Notes: generated by a model from the letters alone, not told the origin. A stretch of DNA of 64,000 nucleotides from PALSA-505 sp963702235 (GCA_963702235.1 CAVPBZ010000007.1:186001-250000), one strand, 5' to 3'; shown: positions 52,219 to 63,262, counted from the first letter of the stretch. A program made the numbers and translations.

Positions 52219-52314
52219 AGGGGTGAGTTTGTCGCAATCGGTGGCGCATCCCCGTGGGCCTGTGCATGCTAGGGGACGTTTGCATCTCCCTTCCCGTGAC
52301 TTCCTGGAGATCCC

Positions 52315-53280
52315 GTGTCACTACCCCCACGCCCCCGTATCTCGTGGCCGCGCCGCCGGACGGCCGCGACCGCCGCGGCGATCGCGCTGATCAGCGGCAC
52401 TGCCGCCCTGGGCACGACGGCGGCACAGGCCAGCATCCCGGCCTCAGGGGAGAGCTCGCACGCGCCGGTCGTGCGGGCGATGACCGCGTCGGGGCGCGCC
52501 GTCCCGGTGACCCAGCCGTCTTCCGCCTCCACGCCGATCCATCCCGAGCAGATCACCCATCCCCGGCTGGACTTCATGGGCTCGACCATTCCGCACTATC
52601 TCCGCGGCGGTCCTGCCGTCCGGCCCGCGACGAAGGCGGCGGCCGCCACCACGGCGCTTCCGGGCATCGACATCAGTGCCTACCAGGGCAACATCAACTG
52701 GGCCAATGTCGCCCCGTACATTGACTTCTCCTATACCAAGGCGACCGAGGGCACGTACTACACCAACCCGGACTTCTACAACCAGTACGAAGGCCCCTAC
52801 AACTACGGCGTGATCCGCGGCTCGTACCACTTCGCGATCCCGAACAACTCCAGCGGCAAGACCCAGGCCGATTACTTCATCGCGCACGGCGGCGGCTGGT
52901 CTGCTGACGGCAAGACGCTGCCCGGCGCGCTGGACATCGAGTACAACCCGTACGGCTCGGAGTGCTACGGCCTGACCCAGTCCCAGATGGTGAGCTGGGT
53001 CTGGAGCTTCGTCAACGAGTACGCCTACCGCGAGCACGCCTACCCGGTGATCTACTCCACCACCGACTGGTGGACCACCTGCACCGGCAACAACGGCGGG
53101 TTCGGCAAGTACGACCCGCTGTGGGTCGCCAACTACTCGGCCAGCCATGGCGGCACGCTGCCGAACGGCTGGGGCTTCTATACCTTCTGGCAGTACGCCG
53201 ACCACGGATCCCTGCCCGGCGACCAGGACGTCTTCAACGGCGCCAAGTCCCAGCTCAAGACCCTGGCCACGAAGGGCTAA
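52315..53280 (+). CDS. Secreted GH25 lysozyme (peptidoglycan muramidase)
   Basis: 321 residues from GTG 52315, with TGGAGA upstream. A basic, twin-Arg-like signal (WPRRRTAATAAAIALISG) and a linker of about 80 residues precede the GH25 barrel: LPGIDISAYQGNINW (catalytic Asp), FSYTKATEGTYYTNPDF, RGSYHFAIP, GALDIEYNPYGSE (catalytic Glu pair region) and WQYADHG near the end. Substrate is the cell wall N-acetylmuramoyl linkage. Function could be growth-related remodelling or defence. Confidence 0.95.
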   Translation: MSLPPRPRISWPRRRTAATAAAIALISGTAALGTTAAQASIPASGESSHAPVVRAMTASGRAVPVTQPSSASTPIHPEQITHPRLDFMGSTIPHYLRGGPAVRPATKAAAATTALPGIDISAYQGNINWANVAPYIDFSYTKATEGTYYTNPDFYNQYEGPYNYGVIRGSYHFAIPNNSSGKTQADYFIAHGGGWSADGKTLPGALDIEYNPYGSECYGLTQSQMVSWVWSFVNEYAYREHAYPVIYSTTDWWTTCTGNNGGFGKYDPLWVANYSASHGGTLPNGWGFYTFWQYADHGSLPGDQDVFNGAKSQLKTLATKG

Positions 53281-53398
53281 GTCCTTACGACCGTTTTTTC
53301 CCTTTTGCGGGGTCCACTTGCGCGGCAATGCGCGCACGGGTGTTTGTCCGGCTCGTGCGCGGGCAGCAGGTGGGGCCTAACGCCTAAGGGAGGGCGAC

Positions 53399-53782
53399 AT
53401 GGCGGATACACAGAACGAGGACATCCAGACCGACCGCGGCGTGGTCGATGAGGATCACCACGGCTGGGCGCCGGATGCGCCCGGTACCGGTGAGGCCAAG
53501 CAGAGCGCGGTCGAGGGCAATAAGAAGGCCTTCGAGGGGAACGACACCCAGGACGAGGCCACCGGCGCCGCCATCCAGGGCGCGGACCTGACCGGCGGGA
53601 ACGTCGGCCAGAGCAGCACCAGGCGCGCTGAGGACATCGCCGATGAGGAGGGCAAGGAGCCGGGTCGCTCCGACGGGCCGCCGCAGGGCGAGTCACAGCG
53701 CCCGACCGGCACGTCTACCGCACGCGATTCCACGGGCGTTGACCCGCAGGAGCCGGCGGACGATGCCTCACCCAACCTGTAA
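53399..53782 (+). CDS. Acidic, disordered hypothetical protein (127 aa)
   Basis: Rich in Asp, Glu, Gly, Gln and Thr with almost no hydrophobic residues, no signal and no membrane segment; NKKAFEGNDTQDEATGAAIQ is a typical stretch. GGGAGGG lies just before ATG 53399. Composition resembles stress-related hydrophilic proteins, but no family is recognised. Confidence 0.7.
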   Translation: MADTQNEDIQTDRGVVDEDHHGWAPDAPGTGEAKQSAVEGNKKAFEGNDTQDEATGAAIQGADLTGGNVGQSSTRRAEDIADEEGKEPGRSDGPPQGESQRPTGTSTARDSTGVDPQEPADDASPNL

Positions 53783-53823
53783 GCCGGTGGGTGACCAGGG
53801 CGGCTGACTGGACGCTCGCCCAT

Positions 53824-53854
53824 CACGGCTCTGGCCACCACGGCCAGAGCCGTG
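53824..53854. terminator. Perfect 13-bp-stem hairpin
   Basis: CACGGCTCTGGCC and its complement enclose ACCAC, about 40 bp after the stop of the acidic-protein gene and before the ferredoxin oxidoreductase gene. No T-run, but the stem is strong; a terminator for the upstream gene is the simplest reading. Confidence 0.65.
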
Positions 53855-53931
53855 ACCGCGTTCGCGCACCGGCCGGGCTCGGTGCCATCCTGGTGACATT
53901 CCCCGACCACTGCGCAGAAGGCGGAACGCCC

Positions 53932-56900
53932 GTGACCGCACCCCGCGTCCAGTCCAGGCTCGACGACAGGTACCTGATCACCGACGGCCTCGTCCATCTC
54001 ACCGGGATCCACGCGCTGGCCCGGCTGCCGCTGGACCAGCGGCGGGCGGATCGCCGCGCGGGGCGCAACACGGCGGTGTTCATCTCCGGCTACGAGGGCT
54101 CCCCGCTGGCCGGTTACGATCTCGAGCTCAGCCGGCAGCAGGCGCTGCTGGACGAGTACGGCATCGTCTTCCGCCCCGGGGTGAACGAGGAGCTGGCGGC
54201 CACCGCGGTGCAGGGCTCCCAGCTGGCGGCCACGGCCGCCGGCCGCCGGTTCGAGGGCGTGACCGGCCTGTGGTACGGCAAGTCGCCCGGGCTGGACCGC
54301 GCGTCCGACGCGCTGCGGCACGCCAACCTCATGGGCACCCATCCGTCCGGCGGGGCGCTGGCCCTGGTCGGGGACGACCCGGACGCGAAGTCGTCCACGG
54401 TCCCCGGCGCCTCCGAGCAGCTGCTCGCCGACCTCGGCATGCCCACGCTGTACCCGGCCGTTCCCCAGGACGTGCTCGACCTGTGCCTGCACGGCGTCGC
54501 GCTGTCGCGGGCCAGCGGGCTGTGGACCGGGGTCAAGATCGCCACTGATGTCGCGGACGGCTCCGGCACCGTGCAGGTGCACCCGGACCGGATCGTGCCC
54601 GTGCTGCCGGACCCGGTGGTGGACGGCCAGCGTTTCGCCCACCGCGTCACGGCCCGGATGCTGCAGCCCGACCTGGCCGAGCTCGAGCGCAGCAGGAACG
54701 GCGCGCGGCTGGAGCTGGCCCGCCGCTACGCCGCCGCGAACGGCCTCAACCGGCTGCTGCGGGCCGGCGCCGGCGACCGGATCGGCATCGCGGCCGCCGG
54801 CAAGACGTTCCTCGACCTGCGCCAGGCGCTGCGCGTCCTCGGCCTCGACGACGCCGAGCTGGCCCGGCGCGGCGTACGCCTGCTGCACCTGGGCATGATC
54901 TACCCGCTGGAGCCGGGGATCGTGCAGCGGTTCGCCGCCGGGCTGAGCGAGATCATCGTGGTCGAGGAGAAGCGGTCCTTCGTCGAGAGCGCGGTGAAGG
55001 ATCTGCTGTACGGGCGGCCGGACGCGCCGGCCGTCACCGGTAAGTGCCACCCCGACGGCAGCGAGCTGTTCAAGGCCGACGGCCAGCTGGACCCGGACGT
55101 CATCGCGGCCGGCCTCGCCCCGCGGCTGCTGGCGCACGGCGACTTCCCGTCGGTGCGGCACTGGCAGGAATCGGCCCGCCCGCGCCGGGACCGGATCGAG
55201 CTGCCGCTGCTGGCCCGCACCCCGTACTTCTGCTCCGGGTGCCCGCACAACAGCTCCACCAAGACCCCGGAGGGATCGCTGGTCGGCGGCGGCATCGGCT
55301 GCCACGCGATGGTGCTGCTGATGGACGAGGGCCAGGTCGGCACCGTGACCGGGCTCACCCAGATGGGCGGCGAAGGGGCGCAGTGGATCGGCATGGCGCC
55401 GTTCGTGGACAACGAGCACCTGCTGCAGAACATCGGCGACGGCACCTTCCACCACTCCGGCAGCCTCGCGGTCCGCGCCGCCGTCGCGGGCGGCGTGAAC
55501 ATCACCTACAAGCTGCTCTACAACTCCGCCGTCGCGATGACCGGCGGCCAGCAGCCGGCCGGGGTGATGGGCGTGCCGGAGATCACCCGGACGCTCGCCG
55601 CCGAAGGGGTGCGCCGGATCATCATCACCACCGAGGCCCCCCGCCGCTACCGGCGGGAGAAGCTGCCCGACGGCGTCCTGGTCTGGCACCGGGACCGGGT
55701 CGTCGAGGCGCAGGAGACGCTGGCGAAGGTGCCCGGCGTCACCGTGCTCATCCACGACCAGGAGTGCGCCACCGAGCTGCGGCGCAAGCGCAAGCGCGGG
55801 CTGGCCGCCACCCCGGCCGAGCGGGTGATGATCAACGAAAGGGCCTGCGAGGGCTGTGGCGACTGCGGCCGCAAGTCCAACTGCCTGTCGGTGCAGCCGG
55901 TCCCGACGGAGTTCGGCCGCAAGACGCAGATCGACCAGTCCTCGTGCAACCTGGACTTCTCCTGCCTGGAAGGTGACTGCCCGTCCTTCCTCACGGTGAT
56001 CCCCGGCCGGCCGGGCGACGGCGCGGCGCGCCGGCTGGCGCCGCCGCTGCACGCGGCCGCGATCCCGGCGCCGCAGCGCCCCGCCGTCACCGGCTCGCAC
56101 GTCACCCGGATCACCGGCGTCGGCGGGACCGGAGTGGTCACGCTGTCGCAGATCCTGGGCACGGCCGCCATGCTCGCCGGGCGCCAGGTCAAGGCGCTGG
56201 ACCAGACCGGCCTGGCCCAGAAGGGCGGCGCCGTCGTCTCCGACGTGAAGATCGCCGATACCGAGACGGAGATGGCGAGCAAGGCCGCGGCGGGGGAGTG
56301 CGACCTGTACCTGGGCTGTGACCTGCTGGTCGCCGCCGATCCCAGGCACCTGGCCGCGGCCGACCCGGCCCGCACTGTCGCGGTGGTCTCGACGACCGAA
56401 GTGCCCACCGGCGCGATGGTCGTCGACACATCGGCGTCCTTCCCGGACTCCGGCGAGGTCACCGGGCGCATCCGGCGCGCGACCCGGGCCGGTGACGCGG
56501 TGTTCCTCGACGCGCGCCGGCTGGCCGAGACCCTGCTCGGCGAGGACCAGTTCGCCAACATCCTGCTCACCGGCGCGGCGTTCCAGGCCGGCTCGCTGCC
56601 GCTGCCCGCCGAGGCGATCGAGCAGGCCATCACGCTCAACGGCGTCAAGGCGGACGCCAACCTGCAGGCGTTCCGCCGCGGCCGCCAGGCCGTCGCCGAC
56701 CCCGAAGCGTTCGCTGCCGTCGTGGCGGACCTGCGCGCGCCTGCGGCGGCCGGGCGGCCGGCTCCCGCGGCGGCGCAGGCGCTGGCGTCGCTGGTGGGCG
56801 CCGCCGCCGGTTCGGAGCTGGCCCGGATCGTGGCGCTGCGCACCGCGGATCTGGTCGCCTACCAGGACGCCGGGTACGCGCGGCGGTACGCCGAGCTGGT

Positions 56901-57462
56901 CGAGCGGGTGCGCCGCGCCGAGGCCGAGCGCGTCCCGGGCGGCACCGAGCTCACCGAGGCGGTCGCCCGCTACCTGTACAAGCTCATGGCCTACAAGGAC
57001 GAGTACGAGGTGGCGCGGCTGTCACTCGACCCCGCCCTCGCCGCCAGCTCGCGGTCGCGATTCGGCTCCGGCGCGAAGATGTCCTACCGCCTGCACCCGC
57101 CGCTGCTCCGCGCGCTGGGCGTGCACAAGAAGATCACCCTCGGGCCGTGGTTCCGCCCCGTCTTCGGTGTCCTGGTCCGGATGCGGCGGCTGCGCGGCAC
57201 CCGCCTCGACCCGTTCGGCTACACCCGGGTCCGGCGCACCGAGCGGGAGCTCGTCGCCGAATACACCGGGCTGGTCGACGAGCTCGTGGCCAGTCTCAGC
57301 CCGGGAAACCACGCGCTCGCCGTGGAGCTCGCCTCGCTGCCCGACGAGGTGCGCGGCTACGAGCAGGTCAAGCTGGACAACGTGACTCGCTACCGGGAAC
57401 GGCTGGCCGAGCTTCGCACCGCGTTCGCCAGCCCCCAGGCGGTCAGAACGCTCCTGTCTTAG
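53932..57462 (+). CDS. Indolepyruvate ferredoxin oxidoreductase (fused alpha/gamma)
   Basis: 1176 residues from GTG 53932; converts aryl or branched 2-oxo acids and CoA to acyl-CoA, reducing ferredoxin. N-terminal pyruvate-binding half (FISGYEGSPLAGYDLELSRQ, GVNEELAATAVQGSQ), ThDP half with YFCSGCPHNSSTKTPEGS, GIGCHAMVLLMDEG and MGGEGAQWIGMAPF, Cys cluster CEGCGDCGRKSNCLS, then the gamma domain with ITGVGGTGVVTLSQILGTAA. The C-terminal 200 residues match the aerobic fused type. The open frame to 53791 is extra. Amino acid catabolism is the likely role. Confidence 0.93.
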   Translation: MTAPRVQSRLDDRYLITDGLVHLTGIHALARLPLDQRRADRRAGRNTAVFISGYEGSPLAGYDLELSRQQALLDEYGIVFRPGVNEELAATAVQGSQLAATAAGRRFEGVTGLWYGKSPGLDRASDALRHANLMGTHPSGGALALVGDDPDAKSSTVPGASEQLLADLGMPTLYPAVPQDVLDLCLHGVALSRASGLWTGVKIATDVADGSGTVQVHPDRIVPVLPDPVVDGQRFAHRVTARMLQPDLAELERSRNGARLELARRYAAANGLNRLLRAGAGDRIGIAAAGKTFLDLRQALRVLGLDDAELARRGVRLLHLGMIYPLEPGIVQRFAAGLSEIIVVEEKRSFVESAVKDLLYGRPDAPAVTGKCHPDGSELFKADGQLDPDVIAAGLAPRLLAHGDFPSVRHWQESARPRRDRIELPLLARTPYFCSGCPHNSSTKTPEGSLVGGGIGCHAMVLLMDEGQVGTVTGLTQMGGEGAQWIGMAPFVDNEHLLQNIGDGTFHHSGSLAVRAAVAGGVNITYKLLYNSAVAMTGGQQPAGVMGVPEITRTLAAEGVRRIIITTEAPRRYRREKLPDGVLVWHRDRVVEAQETLAKVPGVTVLIHDQECATELRRKRKRGLAATPAERVMINERACEGCGDCGRKSNCLSVQPVPTEFGRKTQIDQSSCNLDFSCLEGDCPSFLTVIPGRPGDGAARRLAPPLHAAAIPAPQRPAVTGSHVTRITGVGGTGVVTLSQILGTAAMLAGRQVKALDQTGLAQKGGAVVSDVKIADTETEMASKAAAGECDLYLGCDLLVAADPRHLAAADPARTVAVVSTTEVPTGAMVVDTSASFPDSGEVTGRIRRATRAGDAVFLDARRLAETLLGEDQFANILLTGAAFQAGSLPLPAEAIEQAITLNGVKADANLQAFRRGRQAVADPEAFAAVVADLRAPAAAGRPAPAAAQALASLVGAAAGSELARIVALRTADLVAYQDAGYARRYAELVERVRRAEAERVPGGTELTEAVARYLYKLMAYKDEYEVARLSLDPALAASSRSRFGSGAKMSYRLHPPLLRALGVHKKITLGPWFRPVFGVLVRMRRLRGTRLDPFGYTRVRRTERELVAEYTGLVDELVASLSPGNHALAVELASLPDEVRGYEQVKLDNVTRYRERLAELRTAFASPQAVRTLLS

Positions 57463-57638
57463 CCCGTCAGCCCCCAGTAGCTGGAGAGCCGCACGACCCT
57501 GCCTGAGTAGAGAAATAACACAACGAATTATTGCAAGACTTCGTGCATGGGTGTTTCATATCGGATGAACCACGGAAAAAACATGACACACCAGCTCCCC
57601 TCGCGCTCGCCCGTATCCGGCTGGAAGGTGGATGGCCC

Positions 57639-60283
57639 ATGTCCGCACGTATCCCCGGCAGCGCCGCCGTGGTGGCCGCGCTCGTCGCATTAACAGCTAC
57701 TGCGGGTGCCGGCGCGGCCAGCGCGTCGCCGGCACCGGCCCGTCTGCCCAGCGCCAGCACGCTCAAGCCGGCCTCGGCCAACACCCCGCCCGCTCCGGCC
57801 CGGCTGCCCGCCACTTCGCGGGCGCGGCCGCCTTCGCCCGGCGCCGGCGTCTCGCCGGCGTGGGCTACTACTCCCAGTCACGCTCCGGTGGTGCCGACCT
57901 CGGCCAGCGGCGGCGGCGCAAACGTCCCGTTCACCGAGTACTCCGCCGTCGGGGCGCACACCAACGGCACGGTGATCGGCCCGTCCTACAACCTCTACAC
58001 GCTGCCCGCTGAGGCCGTCGGCCGCACCGCGGTGACGCTCAGCGGCGCCGGCCAGTATGTCGAGTTCACCCTCACCAGGCCGGCGAACGCGGTCGACCTG
58101 CGCTACTCGATCCCCGACTCCGCTGACGGCACCGGCCTCACCACGCCGCTGCACGTCACGGTGAACGGCAGGCCCAGCCCCGACCTGACCCTCACCTCGA
58201 AATACACCTGGTTCTACGGTAGCTACCCGTTCACCAACAACCCGGCCGACCTGCACGGCCACCACATGTACGACGACGTGCGCACGATGTTCGGCCGGAC
58301 TCTGCCCTGCGGCACGCGGGTGCGGTTCCAGATCGCCGACCCGTCTGTCCCGGTCACGATCGACGTCGCGGACTTCGAGCAGGTCGCCCCGCCGGCCAGG
58401 CAGCCGGCTCACTGTCCGTGCTGTCCTTCGGCGCCGACCCGACCGGCCAGGCCGACTCGACCGCCGCGATCCAGAACGCCATTGACGCCGGCAGCCAGCA
58501 GCACCGCGCGGTCTACCTGCCTCCCGGGGAGTTCACGGTCACCGCGCACCTGATGGTCAACGACGTGACGCTGACCGGCGCCGGCCCGTGGTACACCGTG
58601 CTGCACGGAGCTGGCGTCGGCGTCTACGGCAACGCGGCACCCAATCCCAGCACCAACGTCCACCTGTCCAACTTCGCGATCTTCGGCGAGGTCACCGAGC
58701 GGGTGGACTCCGCGGACGTCAACGGCATCGGCGGCGCGATGGGCGGCGGCTCCACCATCACCAACCTGTGGATCCAGCACACGAAGGCCGGGATGTGGTT
58801 CACCGGCCCGTTCGACGGCCTGACGATCAGGAACGTGCGCATCCAGGACCTCACCGCCGACGGCATCAACTTCGACGGCGGCATCACGCACGCCACCGTC
58901 GAGAACTCCTACCTCCGCAACACCGGTGACGACGGCCTGGCGATGTGGTCCTACGGCACCGCCGACTCCGGCGACTCCTTCCGGCACGACACGGTCGTGC
59001 TGCCGATCCTGGCCAACAACTTCGCCATCTACGGCGGGCACGACAACTCGGTCACCAGCAACTACGCCACCGACACGATCACCCAGGGCGGCGGCATCCA
59101 GGTCGGTAACAGGTTCTCGGCAGTGCCGCTGTCCGGCACCACGCTGATCGCGCACAACACGCTAGTGCGCACCGGCACCCTGGATCCGAACTGGCACTTC
59201 GGCGTCGGCGCGATCTGGTTCTACGCCTCCGACGAGGACATGACCGGCACGATCAACGTCGACCACAACACGATCCTCGACAGCCCGTACGACGCGTTCG
59301 GCTTCGTCGGCGACTACATCCCGAACCACACGCCGCCCGCCAAGGCGATCACCAACGTGTTCATCAACGACGCCGTCGTGCGCAACGTCGGGACGTTCGT
59401 CGTGCAGCTCCAGTCCGCGGGATCGGCCACGATGTCCCACGTCAGGGCGACCGGCGTCGGCCTGGACGGCGTGATGGCCTGCGCCTACGGCATCGTCTTG
59501 ACCCAGGGGCCGGGCAACAGCGGCTGGAGCGGCTCGGAGTGCGCGTTCCCGCCGTTCGACATCCTGAATCTGTCCACGACGTCAATGGACTTCGGCCTCC
59601 TGCAGCTCAACCAGCAAAGCCCCTCGCAGACCGTCACGGTCACCAACCCGGGACCGGACGCCGCCAGCATCTCGTCGGTGTACGCGACCGACGGCTTCAG
59701 CGAGACGAGCAACTGCCCGTCGTCGCTTGCCGTCGGCGCCAGCTGCACGGTCAGCGTGGACATCACGCCCACCCAGATACAGAACTACTCGGGCGATCTC
59801 GTCGTGAACTCGAACACGCCGTTCGCGCCCGACGTGGTCACCCTCAGCGGCGCCGTGTACAACCCGAACGGCAACCTGGCGCTGACCGCCGTCGCCTCCG
59901 CCGACAGCACGCTCGCCGGATTCCCGCCGGGCAACGTGAACGACGCCAACCAGGCAACCTACTGGCAGGCGGCCGCCAGCACCGGCGTGCTCACGCTGCA
60001 GCTCGCCGAAACGGCCACGGTTAACAGGCTGGTCCTGAAGCTCCCGCAGGACTGGGGCGCCCGGCACCAGACGATCGAGGTGGACTCCAGCACTGACGGC
60101 ACGACCTGGACCCAGCTGGTCGCGCCGGCGGTCTACCTGTTCAGCCCGACCAACAGCGCCGGCAACAACGTCGTGGGCATCCCGCTGCCGGCGACCTCGA
60201 TGCAGTACATCCGCCTGGACATGAGCAACAACGACGTCCAGGGCGCGCCCCAGCTAGCCGAGTTCGAGGTCTACTCGAACTAG
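57639..60283 (+). pseudogene. Secreted mycodextranase-like (GH87-type) hydrolase, one frame break
   Basis: Signal peptide (ARIPGSAAVVAALVALTATA), Pro-rich linker, then a carbohydrate-binding-like domain (FTEYSAVGAHTNGTVIGPSY, YGSYPFTNNPADLHGHHMYD, TIDVADFEQVAPP). The frame shifts near 58405 and continues as a parallel beta-helix (VLSFGADPTGQADSTAAIQN, NSYLRNTGDDGLAMWSYG), a choice-of-anchor-D/SPD-2-like module (MDFGLLQLNQQSPSQTVTVT) and a final discoidin (F5/8C) domain to 60283. One missing G near 58405 explains the break. Resemblance to alpha-1,3-glucanases is from memory of the domain order; other beta-helix lyases are possible. Confidence 0.75.
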
Positions 60284-60391
60284 CCGGCCCGGCCGCGCGC
60301 TCCGGGGGCCGTACCCGGGAGCGCGCGGTCAGCGTCGGGCTGGTTTCGGCTTTCAGGGCGCGCGGCTCGTCGCTCCCCGCGGGCCCAGGCG

Positions 60392-62122
60392 CTAGGCCGC
60401 GTGGGGGTGGGGGCTGGTTTCGGGGAGTGGTTTGCCGCGCCGGTAGATGGTGCCCGGTTGCCAGCCGGGTGGCGGCGGGATGAAGGTCAGGGCACCGTCG
60501 GGTTGTTTGCTGACCCGCCAGCCGCCCTCGTGCACCAGCCAGTGGTCATGCAGGCACAGTGGTGCGCCGTTGCTGGTCTGGGTCTTGCCGCCGAACAGCC
60601 AGTGGATGATGTGGTGCAAAACGTCGATGCGGCGGGTGCAGCCGGGGCGGCCGCATCTGCCGCCGTACTGGGCGTAGAGGGCGTCGCGCTGGCGCGGGGT
60701 CCAGCTCTGGCTCTGGCGGCCGATGTCGAGGGCCGCGGAGGGGCCGCCGAGGGGGCGGGGCAGCTGGGCGATCGCCCCGGCCAGCAGGGCGGTGAGCTGG
60801 GCGGTCGCGTTCCAGTCCGGTCCCGGGCCGGTGTCCCGGCCGGTGTCCGGGCCGCCGGGGAGGTCGGGCTGGTGGCTGGTGACGAGGCGGATGAGGTCGG
60901 CGTCGCAGCACAGGCGGCGGGCGGCTTCGGCGGTGATCGGGGTGCCGGCGCCGAGCACGCCGCCGGGAGACAGCGGGGCGCCGAGCAGGGCCGGCAGCGG
61001 CACGGTGACGATGACCCGCGGCCGCCGCAGCCCGGCTGGCACGCCCGTGCCCGGTCCCGCTGTTGGCTGGGGGTGGCCGTCGCTGACGGGGTGGCTGTGC
61101 CCGTCCGGGTCGTGGCCGTGCCCGCCCTCGGGGGACGGCTCGTCATCACCGGGCCGTCACGGGCTCGCCGTCACCGGGCGCACCGGCCGGGCTGCCGGTC
61201 CCGTGCTGGCCCGGCGGAGTGTCTGGGCCGGCACTGGCGGGCGCCTCGTGCGGGTCAGGGCCGACGGGTGCGGGAGCGGCGGGGTAGGTCAGGCCGGTGA
61301 GGTAGGCCAGCGCGTCGGCCCACCGCTGCGGCTTGGTCCGGGTGTCATCGGGGCCGGTTCTGGCGCCGAGTTCCTCGAACGCGGCGAGGACCTGCTCGGC
61401 GGCCTCGGGGTGCAGGTGACCGGACAGGTGCGCGGGGCCGCCCAGGCTCCGGGAGATCCGCAGCGACCTGGCGGCGTAGGCGTTGTAGTCGTCACGGGCG
61501 CGGTCGTGAGCATCGGCGGCCTCGCGCAGGTGGGCGCCGAGGACGCGCAGCTGGCTGGCGTCCATGCCGGGCAGGAACCGGGCGAACAGGTCGTCGGCGG
61601 CGGCGTGCAGGTCGCCGCCGCGCCACAGCCCGGCCCACCCCTCCTCCCCGGGCCCGGATCCGTGGTCGCGCCGGTCTCGACGTCGCCGCCGGGCCGGGTG
61701 ACGACGGAGGGGAGCTGGGCGATCTGCCAGCAGGCGGTGCCGGCCTGGGCCAGGCTCACCGCACCGTCGTGCAGGAGGGCGGTGATCTGCGGCAGCTGCC
61801 CGCTCATCGACGCCAGCCTCGACAAGCTTGCGGCGGCGTCGGCGGTGCGCGCGTCGGCGCGCATCCAGCCGGTGACGTCGGCCGCGCCGCGGCGCCGGTA
61901 CAGGCCGCGGCGGCGCACCAGCCCGGTGACAGCGACCCGCAGCCCGTCCAGCTGCCCGGCCATCGTGGTCAGCTCGCCCATCACCCCCGCCGCGTCGTCG
62001 TCGGCCACCTCACCGAGCTGGTCAGCTGCGGCGGCCAGCTCGGTGACCGCCGCCCGGGCCGCGGCCAGCCCGGCGGCGAACGACGCGGCCGGGTCGGGGG
62101 CGGTTCCCGGTGAGGTGGCCAC
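60392..62122 (-). pseudogene. DUF222 / HNH endonuclease (13E12-repeat family), two frame breaks
   Basis: The N-terminal DUF222 part (ATG 62122, LRVAVTGLVRRRGLYRRRGA, WMRADARTADAAASLSRLAS) reads in frame one, the middle (LHAAADDLFARFLPGMDASQ, LSGHLHPEAAEQVLAAFEEL) in frame two, and the C-terminus with the HNH motif (GGRCGRPGCTRRIDVLHHII, APLCLHDHWLVHEGGW) in frame three. A missing G near 61645 and one missing base near 61145 restore about 577 residues. These genes are multi-copy in actinobacteria, often linked to mobile DNA. The HNH residues themselves are intact. Confidence 0.75.
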
Positions 62123-62347
62123 GGTTCTCCTTCCCGGCTCGGTCGCTGGCGGCTAGGACGCCGTACAGTTGATTGATTTCGAGTCCATGTTCGACAATAC
62201 TCGTGATCGAAGAAGTGTTCGAGCACGACGCGCCGATTGTGGACAAAAATCCGGCCTGTGGACAGAGATACGGCTTGCTGCTCACCAGGTCCGCACGGCC
62301 TCGCCACGCCGATCGAGCGCACGCTCGCCGTGACCGTTTAGCCGGAT

Positions 62348-63106
62348 CTACCGGCGGCTGCCGCCGGACGCCCGCGCGGCGTGCTCGGGTGCGGGACGGA
62401 TGATGCCCACGGTGCCGGCGACGTGGGCAGCCATCGCGGTGCGCGCCGCGCCGACGTCGCCCGCGCGCAGCGCGGCGATGACCCGCTCGTGATCGGCGTA
62501 GCGCTCCCTGACCGCGTTGGCCAGCGGTAGCGGCACGCCGGTGGTGTTGATCAGCAGGTCCGACATGTCCCACATCCGGCGGCTGATCTCAGCCACCACG
62601 GGGGAGTGCGCCATGTCCTGGATCACGGCATGGAAATCCCGGTTGAGCATCCGGTAGCCGTGCGACCGTGCCGCCGCGTCCGGGTCCTCGGCCAGCGCGC
62701 CGATGCGCTCGTTGACCCGCTTGAGCTCGGCGAGCTGGCGCTCGGTACGGCGCTGGGCCGCGACGCCGGCGACCGCGCTTTCCATCCCGCCGAAGATCGC
62801 GAAGAAGTCCGCCACATCGGCCGGGCCGTAGACCGGAACCCGGCAGCCCACCTGCGGGATGATCTCCACCAGGCCGTCCGCCGCGAGCCTGCGCAGCGCG
62901 TCCATGACGGGCTGCTTGGAGACCGCTAGCTCGGTCTTGAGCTCCTCCACCGGCAGCCGCTCGCCTGCCTGGTAGGTGCCGTCGAGCAGCCGCTCCTTGA
63001 GCAGGTCGTAGACCACCGGCGCGAGCCGCCGGCCGGACGAGACCGCTGCCGGGCGCACGCCCCCGCCGGGCCGCGCGGCGCTGACCGGGCGCTCGGGCGA
63101 TGGCAT
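62348..63106 (-). CDS. GntR-family regulator with FCD domain
   Basis: 252 residues from ATG 63106 (GTG 63133 also in frame). Winged helix: VVYDLLKERLLDGTYQAGER, EELKTELAVSKQPVMDALRR and GLVEIIPQVGCRVPVYGPAD. The FCD effector domain has the metal-binding pattern in NRDFHAVI, YADHERVIAAL and AAHVAGTV. Such regulators commonly sense organic acids. No metabolic operon is adjacent, so its target is unknown; the divergent padR gene is 178 bp away. Confidence 0.92.
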   Translation of the reverse strand: MPSPERPVSAARPGGGVRPAAVSSGRRLAPVVYDLLKERLLDGTYQAGERLPVEELKTELAVSKQPVMDALRRLAADGLVEIIPQVGCRVPVYGPADVADFFAIFGGMESAVAGVAAQRRTERQLAELKRVNERIGALAEDPDAAARSHGYRMLNRDFHAVIQDMAHSPVVAEISRRMWDMSDLLINTTGVPLPLANAVRERYADHERVIAALRAGDVGAARTAMAAHVAGTVGIIRPAPEHAARASGGSRR

Positions 63107-63262
63107 GCTAGCAGCGTAGCCATAGTTGCCCACGGCGACGACCAGCCGCGAATACCCGGACGGCGGTGCCGCTCGCTGGCTGGCTGCCGGCGGAGCCGTT
63201 CGGCCCTAAGCCCTGATGTTCCCTGCGATGCGGCAGCGCTGATCACAGTTAACGCATTCTTC

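Noticed and set aside
52067..52314. Possible c-di-AMP riboswitch before the GH25 lysozyme
   Set aside because: Such riboswitches often precede wall hydrolases in actinobacteria, but I could not match the conserved core by eye. A covariance-model search would decide.
53455..56349. 964-codon open frame on the minus strand
   Set aside because: Antisense to the ferredoxin oxidoreductase gene, which has clear family motifs; low-complexity translation.
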